DNA of 64,000 nt from Anaeromicropila populeti (GTDB lineage: Bacteria; Bacillota; Clostridia; Lachnospirales; Lachnospiraceae): positions 371,669-435,668 of the forward strand of contig NZ_FOYZ01000002.1 in NCBI RefSeq assembly GCF_900112775.1, written 5' to 3'. The notes under the pieces were generated by a model. That model made no database searches. It was not told where the DNA came from and saw only the letters and a list, made by a program, of their open reading frames with translations. Below, one piece after another: positions 9,200 through 18,629 of the stretch; positions within the stretch are counted from its first letter, which is position 1; the number at the start of each line of letters is the position of its first letter. A program made the translations under genes and the position numbers.

Positions 9200-11473
9200 A
9201 TGTTTGAACATAAAGAGATATCAAATTTAAATGACTTTTTTGTTGAACTTAGCAGCAGGCAGAGTAAAGGTGTATTTTTTTATAGAATTAACGGCTTTAA
9301 TAACGAGATTTGTCAATTTATTCGGAAGTATTATGAGGCAGCAAGGGTGTCAGGTGTAATTATTGAAGGTAAAATACCAAATCCAGATGAAAAAAACTTG
9401 TCATATTATAATGAGATTATGGGAATGAATTTTCAGATGAGTTTAGGTTTTTTTACATCGAGTTTAATGAAATGGCTGCCTAGAATGAATGACTATCAGA
9501 GAAATAATGTAGCCAGTTCTATCTATGATTCACTAGACTCACTGCGAAAAGCAGGAAAAAATGAAAATATGTTAAAAAATGCGTATATCAAATTTATGTG
9601 CTGGCTTTATTATAAATTTGAACGCATAGTGAACCAATTAGGTGAAGAGAAAATACCTAAGATTTTGTATGAAGGTGAAATAAGCAGCTACGAACTGATG
9701 CTTATTTCGGTTTTATCAAATGCTGGATGCGATGTTGTATTACTGCAATATGGCGGGGATCAAAGTTATTTGAAGTTAGATCCAGATTCAGTACTTTCCA
9801 ATAATTTAGCTGTGTCTGATATGAAAGCTTTTCCAGAGACATTTAACTTAAAATGGATTCAAAGTGAAATTCTAAATGCCATGAATAATGAAAGGCTGTA
9901 TGGACGAAGGCCCGAGATTTCAAATTGTACTAATGCATGGATTCAAGGCAAAGGTCTGGATGACATTAGAACAAGTATTGCAAATCGTGGCAGTGATTCT
10001 AAACTGTTTTATAATTGTTATTGCCGTATCAATGGTGTAGAAGACAAGCTGACTTATATGAATGATTTGTATCAGTTTCAATTAGAACTGAAAAACAGTA
10101 AAAGAAAGGTTGTTGTGGTAGATGAAATAATACCACAGCCATCAATGGAAGAGATAAATTCTATTAACCGTAAGAATTATTCCAAACAAGATCAAATGCT
10201 GATGGATTTGTCAAACAATATTCAGTATACGGCAAATATAGAGCTTCAGCGGCTAATGATTCAATCCTTTGTGGATGTTATTCTGGATGAGGCTAAAATA
10301 CCAGGTATGAATTTGAACAAGCTTACCAATAAAGCAGTTTACCTTGTATGCTGGATAAAAAGATACCAGTCCATGTTATTTTCAAATTGGAAGATGCCAG
10401 ATATTAGTTGTTTCATTTATATGGGTGGCTGCAAAAATGAAAATGAGGCTATGTTTATAAGGTTTTTGGCAAGACTTCCAGTGGATGTATTAATTTTAAA
10501 TCCAAACCTTAATTGCAAGTGCTGTCTGGAAGATCAACTTCTATATGAGCAAAATTTTGTTCAAACACTAGTTGTGAATAAATTTCCACAGGAAAACTCG
10601 GATGTGCATATTGGCACAGCAGCATATCACGCAGAGAGGGAACTAGATACATTAATGTATCAGGATTCAGGAATGTATCGGAATCAACAGTACACAAAAG
10701 CCAATACAGTAACATTGCAGACCATGTATGAGGAAATAGCGCTGCTTTGGAAGGAAGAATTAAAATACAGACCACATTTCAGCATTGTAGATGAGGTAGT
10801 AAATATTCCAGCGATATTTGCAAAGGTTTCTGGCGTAAAGGACGGGGTGGTTCCCCAATACTGGTCAGGAATAAAAGCACTAATAGAAGAGAATACCTTT
10901 ATAATAAAAAAGGTACCATTTATAGAGCCAACAGCGGCAAATCCAATGAAGGCACATACAACAGAATTTTTAAAAAATGGAAAAGTCCAAAAGGCAAAAA
11001 TAAAAGGGAATTCTAATTATCAATATGGGTTTCTGAGAGAAGAAATACAAAACTATATACTTGATAAATTACAGCTGCTGATTGACCAGAAAGTAATAAG
11101 AGGCACATTTGAAAACGGAACAGAGTACACAATTGTTTCAACTGTTCTGAATTTACCAAAGGATATATTAAGGATGATTCAAAAGTTTGATTTTACAAAG
11201 AAAAATCCTAAATTAATATATATCAATACAGGAGAAAGTATGATTCCCCTAGAGGATTCAATACTTGTTGCTTTCCTGAATCTGGTAGGATTTGATGTGG
11301 CATTTTTTGTTCCTACCGGATATCAAAATGTTGAAAAACATTTTAGCAGACAGTTAATGGAAGAACACCAGATTGGAGAATACGTTTACGACTTGCAGAT
11401 TCCTAATTGGGACAGTATTACATCAAATACACTATCAAACTGGCGAAAAAAAATATTTAAGAGAGGTACATGA
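9200..11473 (+). CDS. YceG-like Ter protein with three internal repeats
   Basis: 757-residue relative of Bacillus YceG, found with TelA and TerD in tellurite-resistance-type operons; function unknown. I see three copies of one module. Each begins with a strand like FFYRINGF (24-33), CYCRINGV (273-280) or IFAKVSGV (539-546), and later has a Rossmann-like core: PKILYEGE...GCDVVLLQ (153-183), DISCFIYMGG...PVDVLILN (401-434), PKLIYINTGE...GFDVAFFV (670-704). A fourth copy is in the protease encoded at 7174. No membrane segment is seen. The gene overlaps or abuts telA (TGA within ATGA), indicating coupled expression. Confidence 0.82.
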   Translation: MFEHKEISNLNDFFVELSSRQSKGVFFYRINGFNNEICQFIRKYYEAARVSGVIIEGKIPNPDEKNLSYYNEIMGMNFQMSLGFFTSSLMKWLPRMNDYQRNNVASSIYDSLDSLRKAGKNENMLKNAYIKFMCWLYYKFERIVNQLGEEKIPKILYEGEISSYELMLISVLSNAGCDVVLLQYGGDQSYLKLDPDSVLSNNLAVSDMKAFPETFNLKWIQSEILNAMNNERLYGRRPEISNCTNAWIQGKGLDDIRTSIANRGSDSKLFYNCYCRINGVEDKLTYMNDLYQFQLELKNSKRKVVVVDEIIPQPSMEEINSINRKNYSKQDQMLMDLSNNIQYTANIELQRLMIQSFVDVILDEAKIPGMNLNKLTNKAVYLVCWIKRYQSMLFSNWKMPDISCFIYMGGCKNENEAMFIRFLARLPVDVLILNPNLNCKCCLEDQLLYEQNFVQTLVVNKFPQENSDVHIGTAAYHAERELDTLMYQDSGMYRNQQYTKANTVTLQTMYEEIALLWKEELKYRPHFSIVDEVVNIPAIFAKVSGVKDGVVPQYWSGIKALIEENTFIIKKVPFIEPTAANPMKAHTTEFLKNGKVQKAKIKGNSNYQYGFLREEIQNYILDKLQLLIDQKVIRGTFENGTEYTIVSTVLNLPKDILRMIQKFDFTKKNPKLIYINTGESMIPLEDSILVAFLNLVGFDVAFFVPTGYQNVEKHFSRQLMEEHQIGEYVYDLQIPNWDSITSNTLSNWRKKIFKRGT

Positions 11474-11475
11474 CT

Positions 11476-12630
11476 ATGGGACTAGATTTTAGTAAAACAC
11501 CAACACAACAAGCAGCAACAACCACTGTGCCAGAAACGAAGGATGAACTGGCAGTAGTGGAACAGTATGACATTGTTGCAGATAGACAGCAAATGAGTGC
11601 GGAACTAGTTAATTCTGCTGAAGTAGATGCACTTGTAAGTACAATTGAAGTAAATAACCTTGAAACTATTGTTTCATTTGGTGCAGAAGCGGCAGAAGAA
11701 ATTTCAAAGGCTTCCGATGTAGTATTGAACAGCATGAGTATGTCACAGTTGGATGATTCTAGTGAAATGCTTAAAACGCTGGCCAATATCATGTCAAAGT
11801 TTGATATTGAAGAAATTCAAGAGAATCCTGGTTTATTTAATAAGCTGTTTGGAAATCTTAGAAAACAGCTTGATAAAATTCTTGAAAAATATCATACTAT
11901 GGGAGATGAAGTGGACAAGATTTATGTTCAGCTGAAGCAGTATGAGTCAGAAATTAAGCAGTCAAACAGAAAGTTAAATCAAATGTTTGATGCCAATGTA
12001 GCGTATTACCATCAATTAGTTAAGTATATATTAGCTGGTGAGCAGGGATGCAAGGAAATTGAAGAGTATATCGCACAGAGGCAGGCTGATATGGAAGCGA
12101 CGGGAGACAATTCTATTCAGTTTGAATTAACAAGCCTTCAGCAGGCACTGATGATGTTAGAGCAGAGAACACAAGACTTGCGAACAGCTGAAAATGTAGC
12201 AATTCAATCAGTTCCTATGATTAAAACAATGGAATTTAGTAACATGAACCTGGTTAGAAAAATTAATTCAGCCTTCATTGTTACATTACCTGTATTTAAA
12301 CAGGCACTTGCCCAAGCCATTATGCTGAAAAGACAAAAAATTCAGGCAGAAGCTATGTCTGCATTAGATGAAAAGACCAATGAGCTGCTTATCAAGAATG
12401 CAAGAAATACAGTAGAACAATCAAAAATGACAGCAAGATTAGCTTCAGGCAGTTCCGTTAAAATTGAAACGCTGGAAACAACATGGAGAACCATTGTTAA
12501 CGGCATTGATGAGACAAAGCAAATTCAGGAGAATGCAAGAAAACAGCGTATTGATGATCAGGCAAGGTTGGAAAATATTAAACAAGAATTCAATAAAAGG
12601 TATCATATGCCGAATAAAGATGCAAAATAG
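11476..12630 (+). CDS. telA: Toxic anion resistance protein TelA/KlaA family
   Basis: 384-residue soluble, almost wholly helical and coiled-coil protein of the TelA (KlaA, YceH) family, linked to tellurite and other toxic anion resistance and to cell envelope stress; the molecular mechanism is not settled. Recognisable stretches include the central region around [13 protein letters not shown] and [16 protein letters not shown] segments and the C-terminal [19 protein letters not shown] chose the ATG at 11476, 9 nt after GAGAGG; an ATG at 11470 lies only 3 nt from it but overlaps the YceG stop. It precedes the first terD by 17 bp. Confidence 0.9.
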   Translation: MGLDFSKTPTQQAATTTVPETKDELAVVEQYDIVADRQQMSAELVNSAEVDALVSTIEVNNLETIVSFGAEAAEEISKASDVVLNSMSMSQLDDSSEMLKTLANIMSKFDIEEIQENPGLFNKLFGNLRKQLDKILEKYHTMGDEVDKIYVQLKQYESEIKQSNRKLNQMFDANVAYYHQLVKYILAGEQGCKEIEEYIAQRQADMEATGDNSIQFELTSLQQALMMLEQRTQDLRTAENVAIQSVPMIKTMEFSNMNLVRKINSAFIVTLPVFKQALAQAIMLKRQKIQAEAMSALDEKTNELLIKNARNTVEQSKMTARLASGSSVKIETLETTWRTIVNGIDETKQIQENARKQRIDDQARLENIKQEFNKRYHMPNKDAK

Positions 12631-12647
12631 AAAAGGAGGAATTGATT

Positions 12648-13229
12648 ATGCCAATTAATTTATCAAAAGGTCAGAAAGTAGATTTGACAAAGGGAAATCC
12701 AGGATTAAAAAATATTATGGTTGGATTAGGCTGGGATGTAAACCAGTTTGATTCAGGAGCAGCATTTGACTTAGATGCATCCGCTTTTATGGCAGGAGCA
12801 AATGGAAAATGTCCAACAGAAAAAGAATTTGTATTCTATGGAAACTTAATACATTCAAGTGAAGCAGTAAAACATATGGGAGATAATCTGACTGGTGAAG
12901 GCGATGGTGATGATGAGCAAATCCAGATTGATTTAAGTAAGATACCAGCGAATGTTGAAAAAATTGCTTTTGCAGTAACGATTTATGATGCTGAAACAAG
13001 AAGACAGAATTTTGGACAGGTTTCAAATGCTTTTATCCGCATTGTGGATGAAGCAACCAATACAGAGCTGATACGATATGACTTAGGAGAAGATTTTTCA
13101 ATTGAAACAGCTGTAGTAGTTGGAGAATTATATAGAAATAATGGCGAGTGGAAGTTTAATGCAATTGGAAGCGGATTCCAGGGTGGTCTTGCGGCACTTT
13201 GTGGTCATTATGGTATTGAGGTAGCATAA
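12648..13229 (+). CDS. terD: TerD family protein, copy 1
   Basis: 193-residue TerD-fold protein, a calcium-binding stress protein typical of tellurite-resistance operons. Acidic calcium-binding motifs are visible: FDLDASAFM at about 43-51 and [14 protein letters not shown] at about 79-92. It begins with the family signature [18 protein letters not shown]. The ATG at 12648 follows an AAAAGGAGG site. It is highly similar to the next two genes, so the three arose by tandem duplication. These proteins are thought to work with TelA and membrane partners (here a calcium P-type ATPase) in a metal-sensing complex. Confidence 0.94.
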   Translation: MPINLSKGQKVDLTKGNPGLKNIMVGLGWDVNQFDSGAAFDLDASAFMAGANGKCPTEKEFVFYGNLIHSSEAVKHMGDNLTGEGDGDDEQIQIDLSKIPANVEKIAFAVTIYDAETRRQNFGQVSNAFIRIVDEATNTELIRYDLGEDFSIETAVVVGELYRNNGEWKFNAIGSGFQGGLAALCGHYGIEVA

Positions 13230-13242
13230 GGAGGAAAGTAAT

Positions 13243-13824
13243 ATGCCAGTATGTTTGCAAAAAGGTCAGAAGGTAAGTCTGACAAAAGATAATCCAGGTT
13301 TAAGTAAGGTAGTTGTAGGACTTGGATGGGATGTGAATCAGTTTGATACAGGTGGATCGTTTGACTTGGATACAGCAGCATTTTTATTAACAGATTCAGG
13401 TAAAGTTTCCAGAAGTGAAGATTTTGTATTTTTTGGTAATTTAAATCATCCTTCAGGAAGTGTACAGCATATGGGGGATAATCTGACAGGTGCTGGAGAT
13501 GGAGATGATGAGCAAATGAAAATAAATCTTTCTGTCATTCCTGAAAATATTACAAAGATTGCATTTACAGTTACCATATATGAAGCCGAGCAGAGAAGAC
13601 AGAACTTTGGCCAGATTAATAATGCATTTATCAGAATATATGACGAAGTAACAGGTGATGAACTGCTAAGATATGATTTGGGAGAAGACTTCTCAATTGA
13701 AACAGCAGCAGTGTTTGGTGAATTGTACAAGAACGGAAATGAATGGAAATTCAATGCAATTGGCAGTGGGTTTCAAGGTGGACTGGCTGCACTCTGTGCA
13801 AATTATGGAGTAGATGTAGAATAA
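13243..13824 (+). CDS. terD: TerD family protein, copy 2
   Basis: 193-residue paralogue of the preceding TerD protein with the same calcium-binding motif pattern: [10 protein letters not shown] near residue 43 and [14 protein letters not shown] near 79. It shares the C-terminal [20 protein letters not shown] with copy 1. Start ATG follows AGGAGGAAAG, 13 bp after copy 1. Keeping several near-identical copies side by side suggests the proteins form mixed oligomers or respond to different ligands; this cannot be decided from sequence. Confidence 0.94.
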   Translation: MPVCLQKGQKVSLTKDNPGLSKVVVGLGWDVNQFDTGGSFDLDTAAFLLTDSGKVSRSEDFVFFGNLNHPSGSVQHMGDNLTGAGDGDDEQMKINLSVIPENITKIAFTVTIYEAEQRRQNFGQINNAFIRIYDEVTGDELLRYDLGEDFSIETAAVFGELYKNGNEWKFNAIGSGFQGGLAALCANYGVDVE

Positions 13825-13883
13825 GTGATAAAGTATAGTTTTAGTTATCATAAAGAGTAGAGCAAACAAGGAGGAAATTAGAA

Positions 13884-14474
13884 ATGTCTGTTAGTTTACA
13901 AAAGGGACAGAAAGTAAGTTTATCAAAAGATAATGCTGGACTTTCAAAAGTTGTTGTTGGATTAGGCTGGGATGAGGTTAAACAGGCTCGTGGAGGTTTT
14001 TTTGCACCAAAACCACAGGCAATTGATTGTGATGCCTCAGCGATTATGTTAAGAAACGGAAAGTTTTGTGATAAAGGTGATGTGATTTACTTTGGAAACC
14101 TGATGCACTCATCAAGAACCGTTCAGCATATGGGAGATAATCTGACAGGCGCTGGAGATGGAGATGATGAGCAGATTGTGGTTGATTTAGCAAATGTACC
14201 AGCAGATTACGACAGAATTGTTATAGTTGTGAATATTTATCAGGCCATTCAGAGACGCCAGCATTTTGGATTGATTCAAAATGCATTTATTCGTCTGGTA
14301 GATGGAAGAAATAATTCAGAAATGTGCAAATATAATCTTACTGAAGATTATTCAGGAATGACCGCCATGATTTTTGGTGAAATATATAAGCATAATGGTG
14401 AATGGAAGTTTAGTGCGATTGGTCAGGGAACGAATGACCCAGGATTGGGAGAATTGACCAATAGATACCGCTAA
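13884..14474 (+). CDS. TerD family protein, copy 3 (divergent)
   Basis: 196-residue TerD-fold protein. It keeps the [14 protein letters not shown] start and the acidic [14 protein letters not shown] loop, but in place of NQFDSG it carries a short insert (KQARGGFFAPKPQ, about residues 30-42) before DCDASAIML, and its C-terminus is different (GTNDPGLGELTNRYR instead of the glycine-rich GFQGGLAAL end). This makes it closer to other TerD subfamilies such as TerZ/YceC-like proteins, though I cannot assign which. It sits 59 bp after copy 2 and is followed by a perfect hairpin before the calcium ATPase gene. Confidence 0.92.
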   Translation: MSVSLQKGQKVSLSKDNAGLSKVVVGLGWDEVKQARGGFFAPKPQAIDCDASAIMLRNGKFCDKGDVIYFGNLMHSSRTVQHMGDNLTGAGDGDDEQIVVDLANVPADYDRIVIVVNIYQAIQRRQHFGLIQNAFIRLVDGRNNSEMCKYNLTEDYSGMTAMIFGEIYKHNGEWKFSAIGQGTNDPGLGELTNRYR

Positions 14475-14496
14475 CAACATTCTGTTTACCAGCTGG

Positions 14497-14531
14497 ATAA
14501 GGAGAAACTAAAGTATATGGTTTCTCCTTAT
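14497..14531 (+). terminator. Intercistronic hairpin between terD copy 3 and calcium ATPase
   Basis: A perfect 12-bp stem, ATAAGGAGAAAC (14497-14508) with GTTTCTCCTTAT (14520-14531), closes an 11-nt loop. The downstream side (TATATACAC) is not a clean U-tract, so this may be an mRNA stabilising or partial-termination element that lowers expression of the ATPase relative to the TerD proteins. Confidence 0.5.
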
Positions 14532-14560
14532 TATATACACATAAAGGAGATTAATGGTAT

Positions 14561-17221
14561 ATGAAGTATAACGGACTTGTAGATAAAGAAGTGGAAGAAT
14601 CTCGGGCAAAGTATGGTTCCAATGTGATACCCGATTCGGAACCAACTACGTTTTGGGAGGAATTTAAGGAAACCTTTGGCGATCCGATGATAAAAATATT
14701 GCTGGCTATTGCTTTGCTTATGATTGTAATGTTCTTTTTTGGCTATGCTGAAATATATGAACCACTTGGAACGATCGTAGCTGTTTTGATCGTAGCGTTT
14801 GTTTCGGCTAAAACAGGAGTTGCAAGTGATACAAAATATCGAGAATTGAAGGATAGTACAGAAAAAGATAAGTGTAAGGTTTATAGAAATGGAATTGTTA
14901 CAATAATTGATGTGGATGATGTTGTTGTAGAGGACAAAGTTCTGCTTCAATCAGGAGATAAAATTCCAGCAGATGGTGTTTTAATCTCGGGCTCATTAAG
15001 TGTAGACAACTCAGCGTTAAATGGGGAAGCAGAAGAATGTAAAAAGTCTGAGGCAAAGGAAGGCTTTCAGTTAGCGGAAGACATTACTGGAGATACTTTT
15101 GTGGATGCACATTCTCTCTTTAGAGGCGCGGTCGTATTTGATGGAGAAGGTGTTCTTGATGTCAGAAAAGTAGGGCTTAAAACCATGATGGGAAAAATGG
15201 CAGAAGAAATGCAGGAAGATGAGCCAGATTCTCCATTAAAGGTCAAGTTGTCTAAATTAGCAAAACAGATTTCTACGTTTGGTTATATCGGAGCCATTGT
15301 AATTGCTGTTTTATATTTTGTGTACTTTATTGTTCACGCAGGAGGCATTTCCCCATATTTTGCAAGTGGGGCTGATAACATAATTAAGGATATTGTAGAA
15401 GCAGTTTCATTAGCAATTGTAATTATCGTATGTGCAGTTCCTGAAGGTCTTCCACTGATGATTTCACTTGTATTAATGCAGAATACAAGTAAAATGCTGG
15501 ATCATAATGTACTTGTCCGGAAGGCAGAGGGTATTGAGACAGCAGGTTCCTTAAATATTCTCTTTAGTGATAAAACAGGTACCATTACAAAAGGTATGCT
15601 GGAGGTAGTAAATTTCTTTTTAGGCGATGGGAGTTCTATTGAGATAGCTGAACTGAGCAAGCATAGTAAGGTTAAGGGATTAGTTGATCTTGCTATTGGT
15701 AAAAATACAAAGTCAATGTTTGATGGTTCACATCGGGTAATTGGTGGAAATGCAACGGATCAGGCACTGATGAAGTTTATTGGAGAATCCACCTTTAAAG
15801 CACTGGAGTCAAACGCAGATTGTATTGTTACTGAGCAGCAGGGTTTTAACTCTGCCAATAAATTTAGCCAGGCCAGAATAGAAAAGCTAGGAAAGACTTT
15901 TTACAAAGGTGCACCAGAAAAGCTGTTAGCATCTGCTACTAAGTATATAGATGATAAGGGCAATTTGCAGACCATTGATATGGCTGCTTTAAATAAGAAA
16001 ATTGATGAACTGGCATCAAAAGCAATGCGTATTCTTGCATTTGGTTATTCTGAAAAAGCACTGGTTGAGAATACAATTAATGATGATGTGGTAATTATCG
16101 GTCTCGTTGGTATCCGTGATGATGTCAGGGCGGAAGCCAAGGAAGCAATTAAAGAAGTTCAGGATGCTGGTATTCAGGTAGTTATGATTACGGGTGACAG
16201 ACTGGAGACGGCGGTTGCCATTGCAAAGGATGCAGGATTGCTTCAGAATGAAAGCGATAAAGCATTATCTTCAGCTCAGTTAAATGAAATGTCAGATGAT
16301 GAGATTAAGAAAATCATACCTCATATCAAAGTAATTGCAAGGGCATTACCGACGGATAAATCAAGAATGGTCAGAATATGTCAAGAAATGAATATGGTTG
16401 TGGGTATGACAGGCGATGGAGTTAACGACTCTCCAGCACTGAAAAGAGCCGATGTTGGTTTTGCAATGGGAAGTGGAACAGAAGCAGCAAAAGAGGCTGG
16501 TGAAATCGTAATTCTGGATGATAACTTTAAGTCCATTAAGGATGCAATTTTATACGGAAGAACAATTTATCATAATATTTTAAAGTTTTGTAAGTTCCAA
16601 CTTGTGATTAATGTAACAGCTGTAATTGTAAGTGCGATAGCTCCATTCTTTGGAGTAGAGGAGCCATTAAAGGTGACACACCTGTTGTTTGTCAACTTAG
16701 TAATGGATGGTCTTGGGGCAATTATGCTAGGAAACGAGCCAGCACTTGCAAAATATATGCTGGATAAGCCAAGACGGCGAGACGAGAATATTATTAGTAA
16801 AAAGATGATGGCACAGATATTAACGATGGGTCTTTGGCTTACCACGCTCAGTTTTATTTATTTAAAAGCACCATTTTTTAAGGAACTGTTTGAAAATGAA
16901 GAGCAGCATTTGACAGGATACTTTGTACTATTCATTGTAAGTGCTTTATTTAATGGATTTAACGTAAGAGATGATGGATTTGGTATTTTCAAAGGCTTGA
17001 ACCAAAATACTGGGTTCCTGAAAGTATTCTTTGCCATTATTGTTGTACAGGCATTTATCGTTAACGCACCATTAGTACCACTGACTGCTTTCAAATGGAT
17101 TGGAAATATGTTTAGCTGTGTTCCGTTTGGAATCCAGGGATGGATTTGGATATTACTTCTTTCTGTTACTATGATACCAGTTGATATTGTTAGAAAAGCA
17201 GCTATAGGAAGTAGAAACTAA
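14561..17221 (+). CDS. PMCA-type calcium-transporting P-type ATPase
   Basis: 886-residue P2-type ATPase that exports cations, most likely calcium, using ATP at the cytoplasmic membrane. Seen: short N-terminal actuator region, paired helices at about 44-85, the ion-binding PEGLP motif at 294-298, phosphorylated aspartate D337 in SDKTGT, KGAPE nucleotide-binding motif, the TGDR and TGDGVNDSPALKRADVGFAMG hinge motifs, and a C-terminal helix bundle. In Ter operons such pumps replace or accompany TerC, and the neighbouring TerD proteins bind calcium, so calcium handling is a plausible shared theme. The AAAGGAGA site supports the ATG at 14561. Confidence 0.92.
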   Translation: MKYNGLVDKEVEESRAKYGSNVIPDSEPTTFWEEFKETFGDPMIKILLAIALLMIVMFFFGYAEIYEPLGTIVAVLIVAFVSAKTGVASDTKYRELKDSTEKDKCKVYRNGIVTIIDVDDVVVEDKVLLQSGDKIPADGVLISGSLSVDNSALNGEAEECKKSEAKEGFQLAEDITGDTFVDAHSLFRGAVVFDGEGVLDVRKVGLKTMMGKMAEEMQEDEPDSPLKVKLSKLAKQISTFGYIGAIVIAVLYFVYFIVHAGGISPYFASGADNIIKDIVEAVSLAIVIIVCAVPEGLPLMISLVLMQNTSKMLDHNVLVRKAEGIETAGSLNILFSDKTGTITKGMLEVVNFFLGDGSSIEIAELSKHSKVKGLVDLAIGKNTKSMFDGSHRVIGGNATDQALMKFIGESTFKALESNADCIVTEQQGFNSANKFSQARIEKLGKTFYKGAPEKLLASATKYIDDKGNLQTIDMAALNKKIDELASKAMRILAFGYSEKALVENTINDDVVIIGLVGIRDDVRAEAKEAIKEVQDAGIQVVMITGDRLETAVAIAKDAGLLQNESDKALSSAQLNEMSDDEIKKIIPHIKVIARALPTDKSRMVRICQEMNMVVGMTGDGVNDSPALKRADVGFAMGSGTEAAKEAGEIVILDDNFKSIKDAILYGRTIYHNILKFCKFQLVINVTAVIVSAIAPFFGVEEPLKVTHLLFVNLVMDGLGAIMLGNEPALAKYMLDKPRRRDENIISKKMMAQILTMGLWLTTLSFIYLKAPFFKELFENEEQHLTGYFVLFIVSALFNGFNVRDDGFGIFKGLNQNTGFLKVFFAIIVVQAFIVNAPLVPLTAFKWIGNMFSCVPFGIQGWIWILLLSVTMIPVDIVRKAAIGSRN

Positions 17222-17240
17222 TATATTTTGTTATTACAGG

Positions 17241-17275
17241 ATGTGTGATACAATATTTTGTATCACACATTTTTT
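17241..17275 (+). terminator. Strong intrinsic terminator or attenuator after the calcium ATPase gene
   Basis: A 13-bp perfect stem (17241-17253 with 17258-17270) with the loop TATT is followed by a run of T to 17275. It ends only 11 nt before the start codon of the HAD gene, whose Shine-Dalgarno (AGGAG) directly follows. The HAD-HD-GNAT genes have no separate promoter space, so they must depend on read-through, which would make this a dosage attenuator. Confidence 0.8.
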
Positions 17276-17286
17276 AGGAGAAACAT

Positions 17287-18063
17287 ATGATAATATTTAA
17301 TTCTGATTTAGATAATACCATGATATTTTCATACAAACATGATATAGGAGAACATAAGAGAAATGTTGAACAATATCAAGGGAGAGAAATATCTTTTATA
17401 ACAGAAAAGACATATGAACTGCTTCAACAGGTTCAAGAGAAGGTTTTATTTGTACCTACTACGACCAGAACAAAAGAACAGTATGAACGGATTAATTTTC
17501 AAATTGGAAAGATTAAGTATGCGTTGACTTGTAATGGGGGTGTATTGTTGGTTGACGGCATTGAGGACGAGGAGTGGTATAATAAATCCTTGGAAATGAT
17601 TTCGGGGTGTAAGAGTGAACTGAAAAAGGCACAAGAATATTTGGAGAAGGATGCAAGAAGGACATTTGAAGTGCGTAATATTAAGGAGTTGTTTATTTTT
17701 ACAAAATGCAATGAACCAGAGAGTGTTGTGGCTGATTTGAAACAGATACTAGATCTGAACCAGACAGAGGTATTTCATAATGGGGTAAAAGTATATGCAG
17801 TGCCGAAAGCATTGAGCAAGGGAATTGCATTGCAAAGATTTAAACAATACATGAGTGCAAATCAGACAATTGCAGCAGGAGACAGTGAATTTGACGTTTC
17901 CATGCTTCGTGAGGCAGATTTGGGATTAGCCCCAAAGGCATTAATGGAGAAATTCCAGTTTAGCAGTAACGTAGTGGGGATGGAAGAAAGACACATTTTT
18001 TCTGAAAGTGTATTAGGGTATGTGTTAGATTATGTAGAGAAGAATAGAATAGGAGATGTTTGA
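17287..18063 (+). CDS. HAD superfamily phosphatase (Ter-associated)
   Basis: 258-residue HAD hydrolase of the type IIB (Cof/sucrose-phosphatase-like) kind. Motif I is SDLDNT at about residues 5-10 and motif IV is AGDSEFDVSMLREADLGLA at about 198-216; a C2-type cap lies between. It should remove phosphate from a small phosphorylated metabolite. HAD phosphatases are part of the comparative-genomics Ter biosynthetic set, so the substrate may be the product of the PRTase/ATP-grasp enzymes; this is inference. It is 4 bp upstream of the HD-domain gene. Confidence 0.85.
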   Translation: MIIFNSDLDNTMIFSYKHDIGEHKRNVEQYQGREISFITEKTYELLQQVQEKVLFVPTTTRTKEQYERINFQIGKIKYALTCNGGVLLVDGIEDEEWYNKSLEMISGCKSELKKAQEYLEKDARRTFEVRNIKELFIFTKCNEPESVVADLKQILDLNQTEVFHNGVKVYAVPKALSKGIALQRFKQYMSANQTIAAGDSEFDVSMLREADLGLAPKALMEKFQFSSNVVGMEERHIFSESVLGYVLDYVEKNRIGDV

Positions 18064-18066
18064 ATT

Positions 18067-18612
18067 ATGACAAGAGACGAAGCGTGGGCATTGCTTACAG
18101 AATATAACCAGGATGCATTTCACTTGGAACATGCGGAGGTTGTTGAGAAGACGATGAGATACTTTGCAGAAAAACTGGGATATGGTGAGGAAAAGGATTT
18201 TTGGGGAGTCGTTGGATTACTTCATGATTTGGACTTTGAACAATTCCCTGAACAGCACTGTATTAAGTCCCAGGAGATTATGCGTGATCGAGGCATTGGG
18301 GAAAGCATTATACACGCCACAGCCAGTCATGGATATGGCATTACAGTAGATATTGAACCAGAACACCAGATGGAGAAGGTGCTGTATGCGGTGGACGAGC
18401 TGACAGGATTGATAGGAGCGGTTATTATCATGCGCCCCTCTAAAAGTGTGCAGGATCTGGAATTAAAGTCTGTAAAGAAAAAGTATAAGAGCAAAGGGTT
18501 TGCAGCAGGATGTTCCCGAGAAGTGATTCAAAGGGGGGCAGATATGCTTGGCTGGACGTTGGACGAATTGATACAACAGACGATCGATGCGTTAAAGACG
18601 TTTCTTCCGTAG
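18067..18612 (+). CDS. HD domain hydrolase
   Basis: 181-residue HD-fold protein. The metal-binding pattern H (HLEHAEVVE), HD (LLHDLDFEQFP) and downstream histidines (HATASHG) with a final aspartate (VDELTG) are all present, so it is probably an active metal-dependent phosphohydrolase. Similar HDIG-like proteins are common single genes in Clostridia. Its substrate is unknown. The C-terminus (WTLDELIQQTIDALKTF) is typical of this small family. It follows the HAD gene by 3 bp and precedes the GNAT gene by 17 bp, so the three are probably one unit. Confidence 0.82.
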   Translation: MTRDEAWALLTEYNQDAFHLEHAEVVEKTMRYFAEKLGYGEEKDFWGVVGLLHDLDFEQFPEQHCIKSQEIMRDRGIGESIIHATASHGYGITVDIEPEHQMEKVLYAVDELTGLIGAVIIMRPSKSVQDLELKSVKKKYKSKGFAAGCSREVIQRGADMLGWTLDELIQQTIDALKTFLP

Positions 18613-18629
18613 AAAGGAAAATTGAAAAT

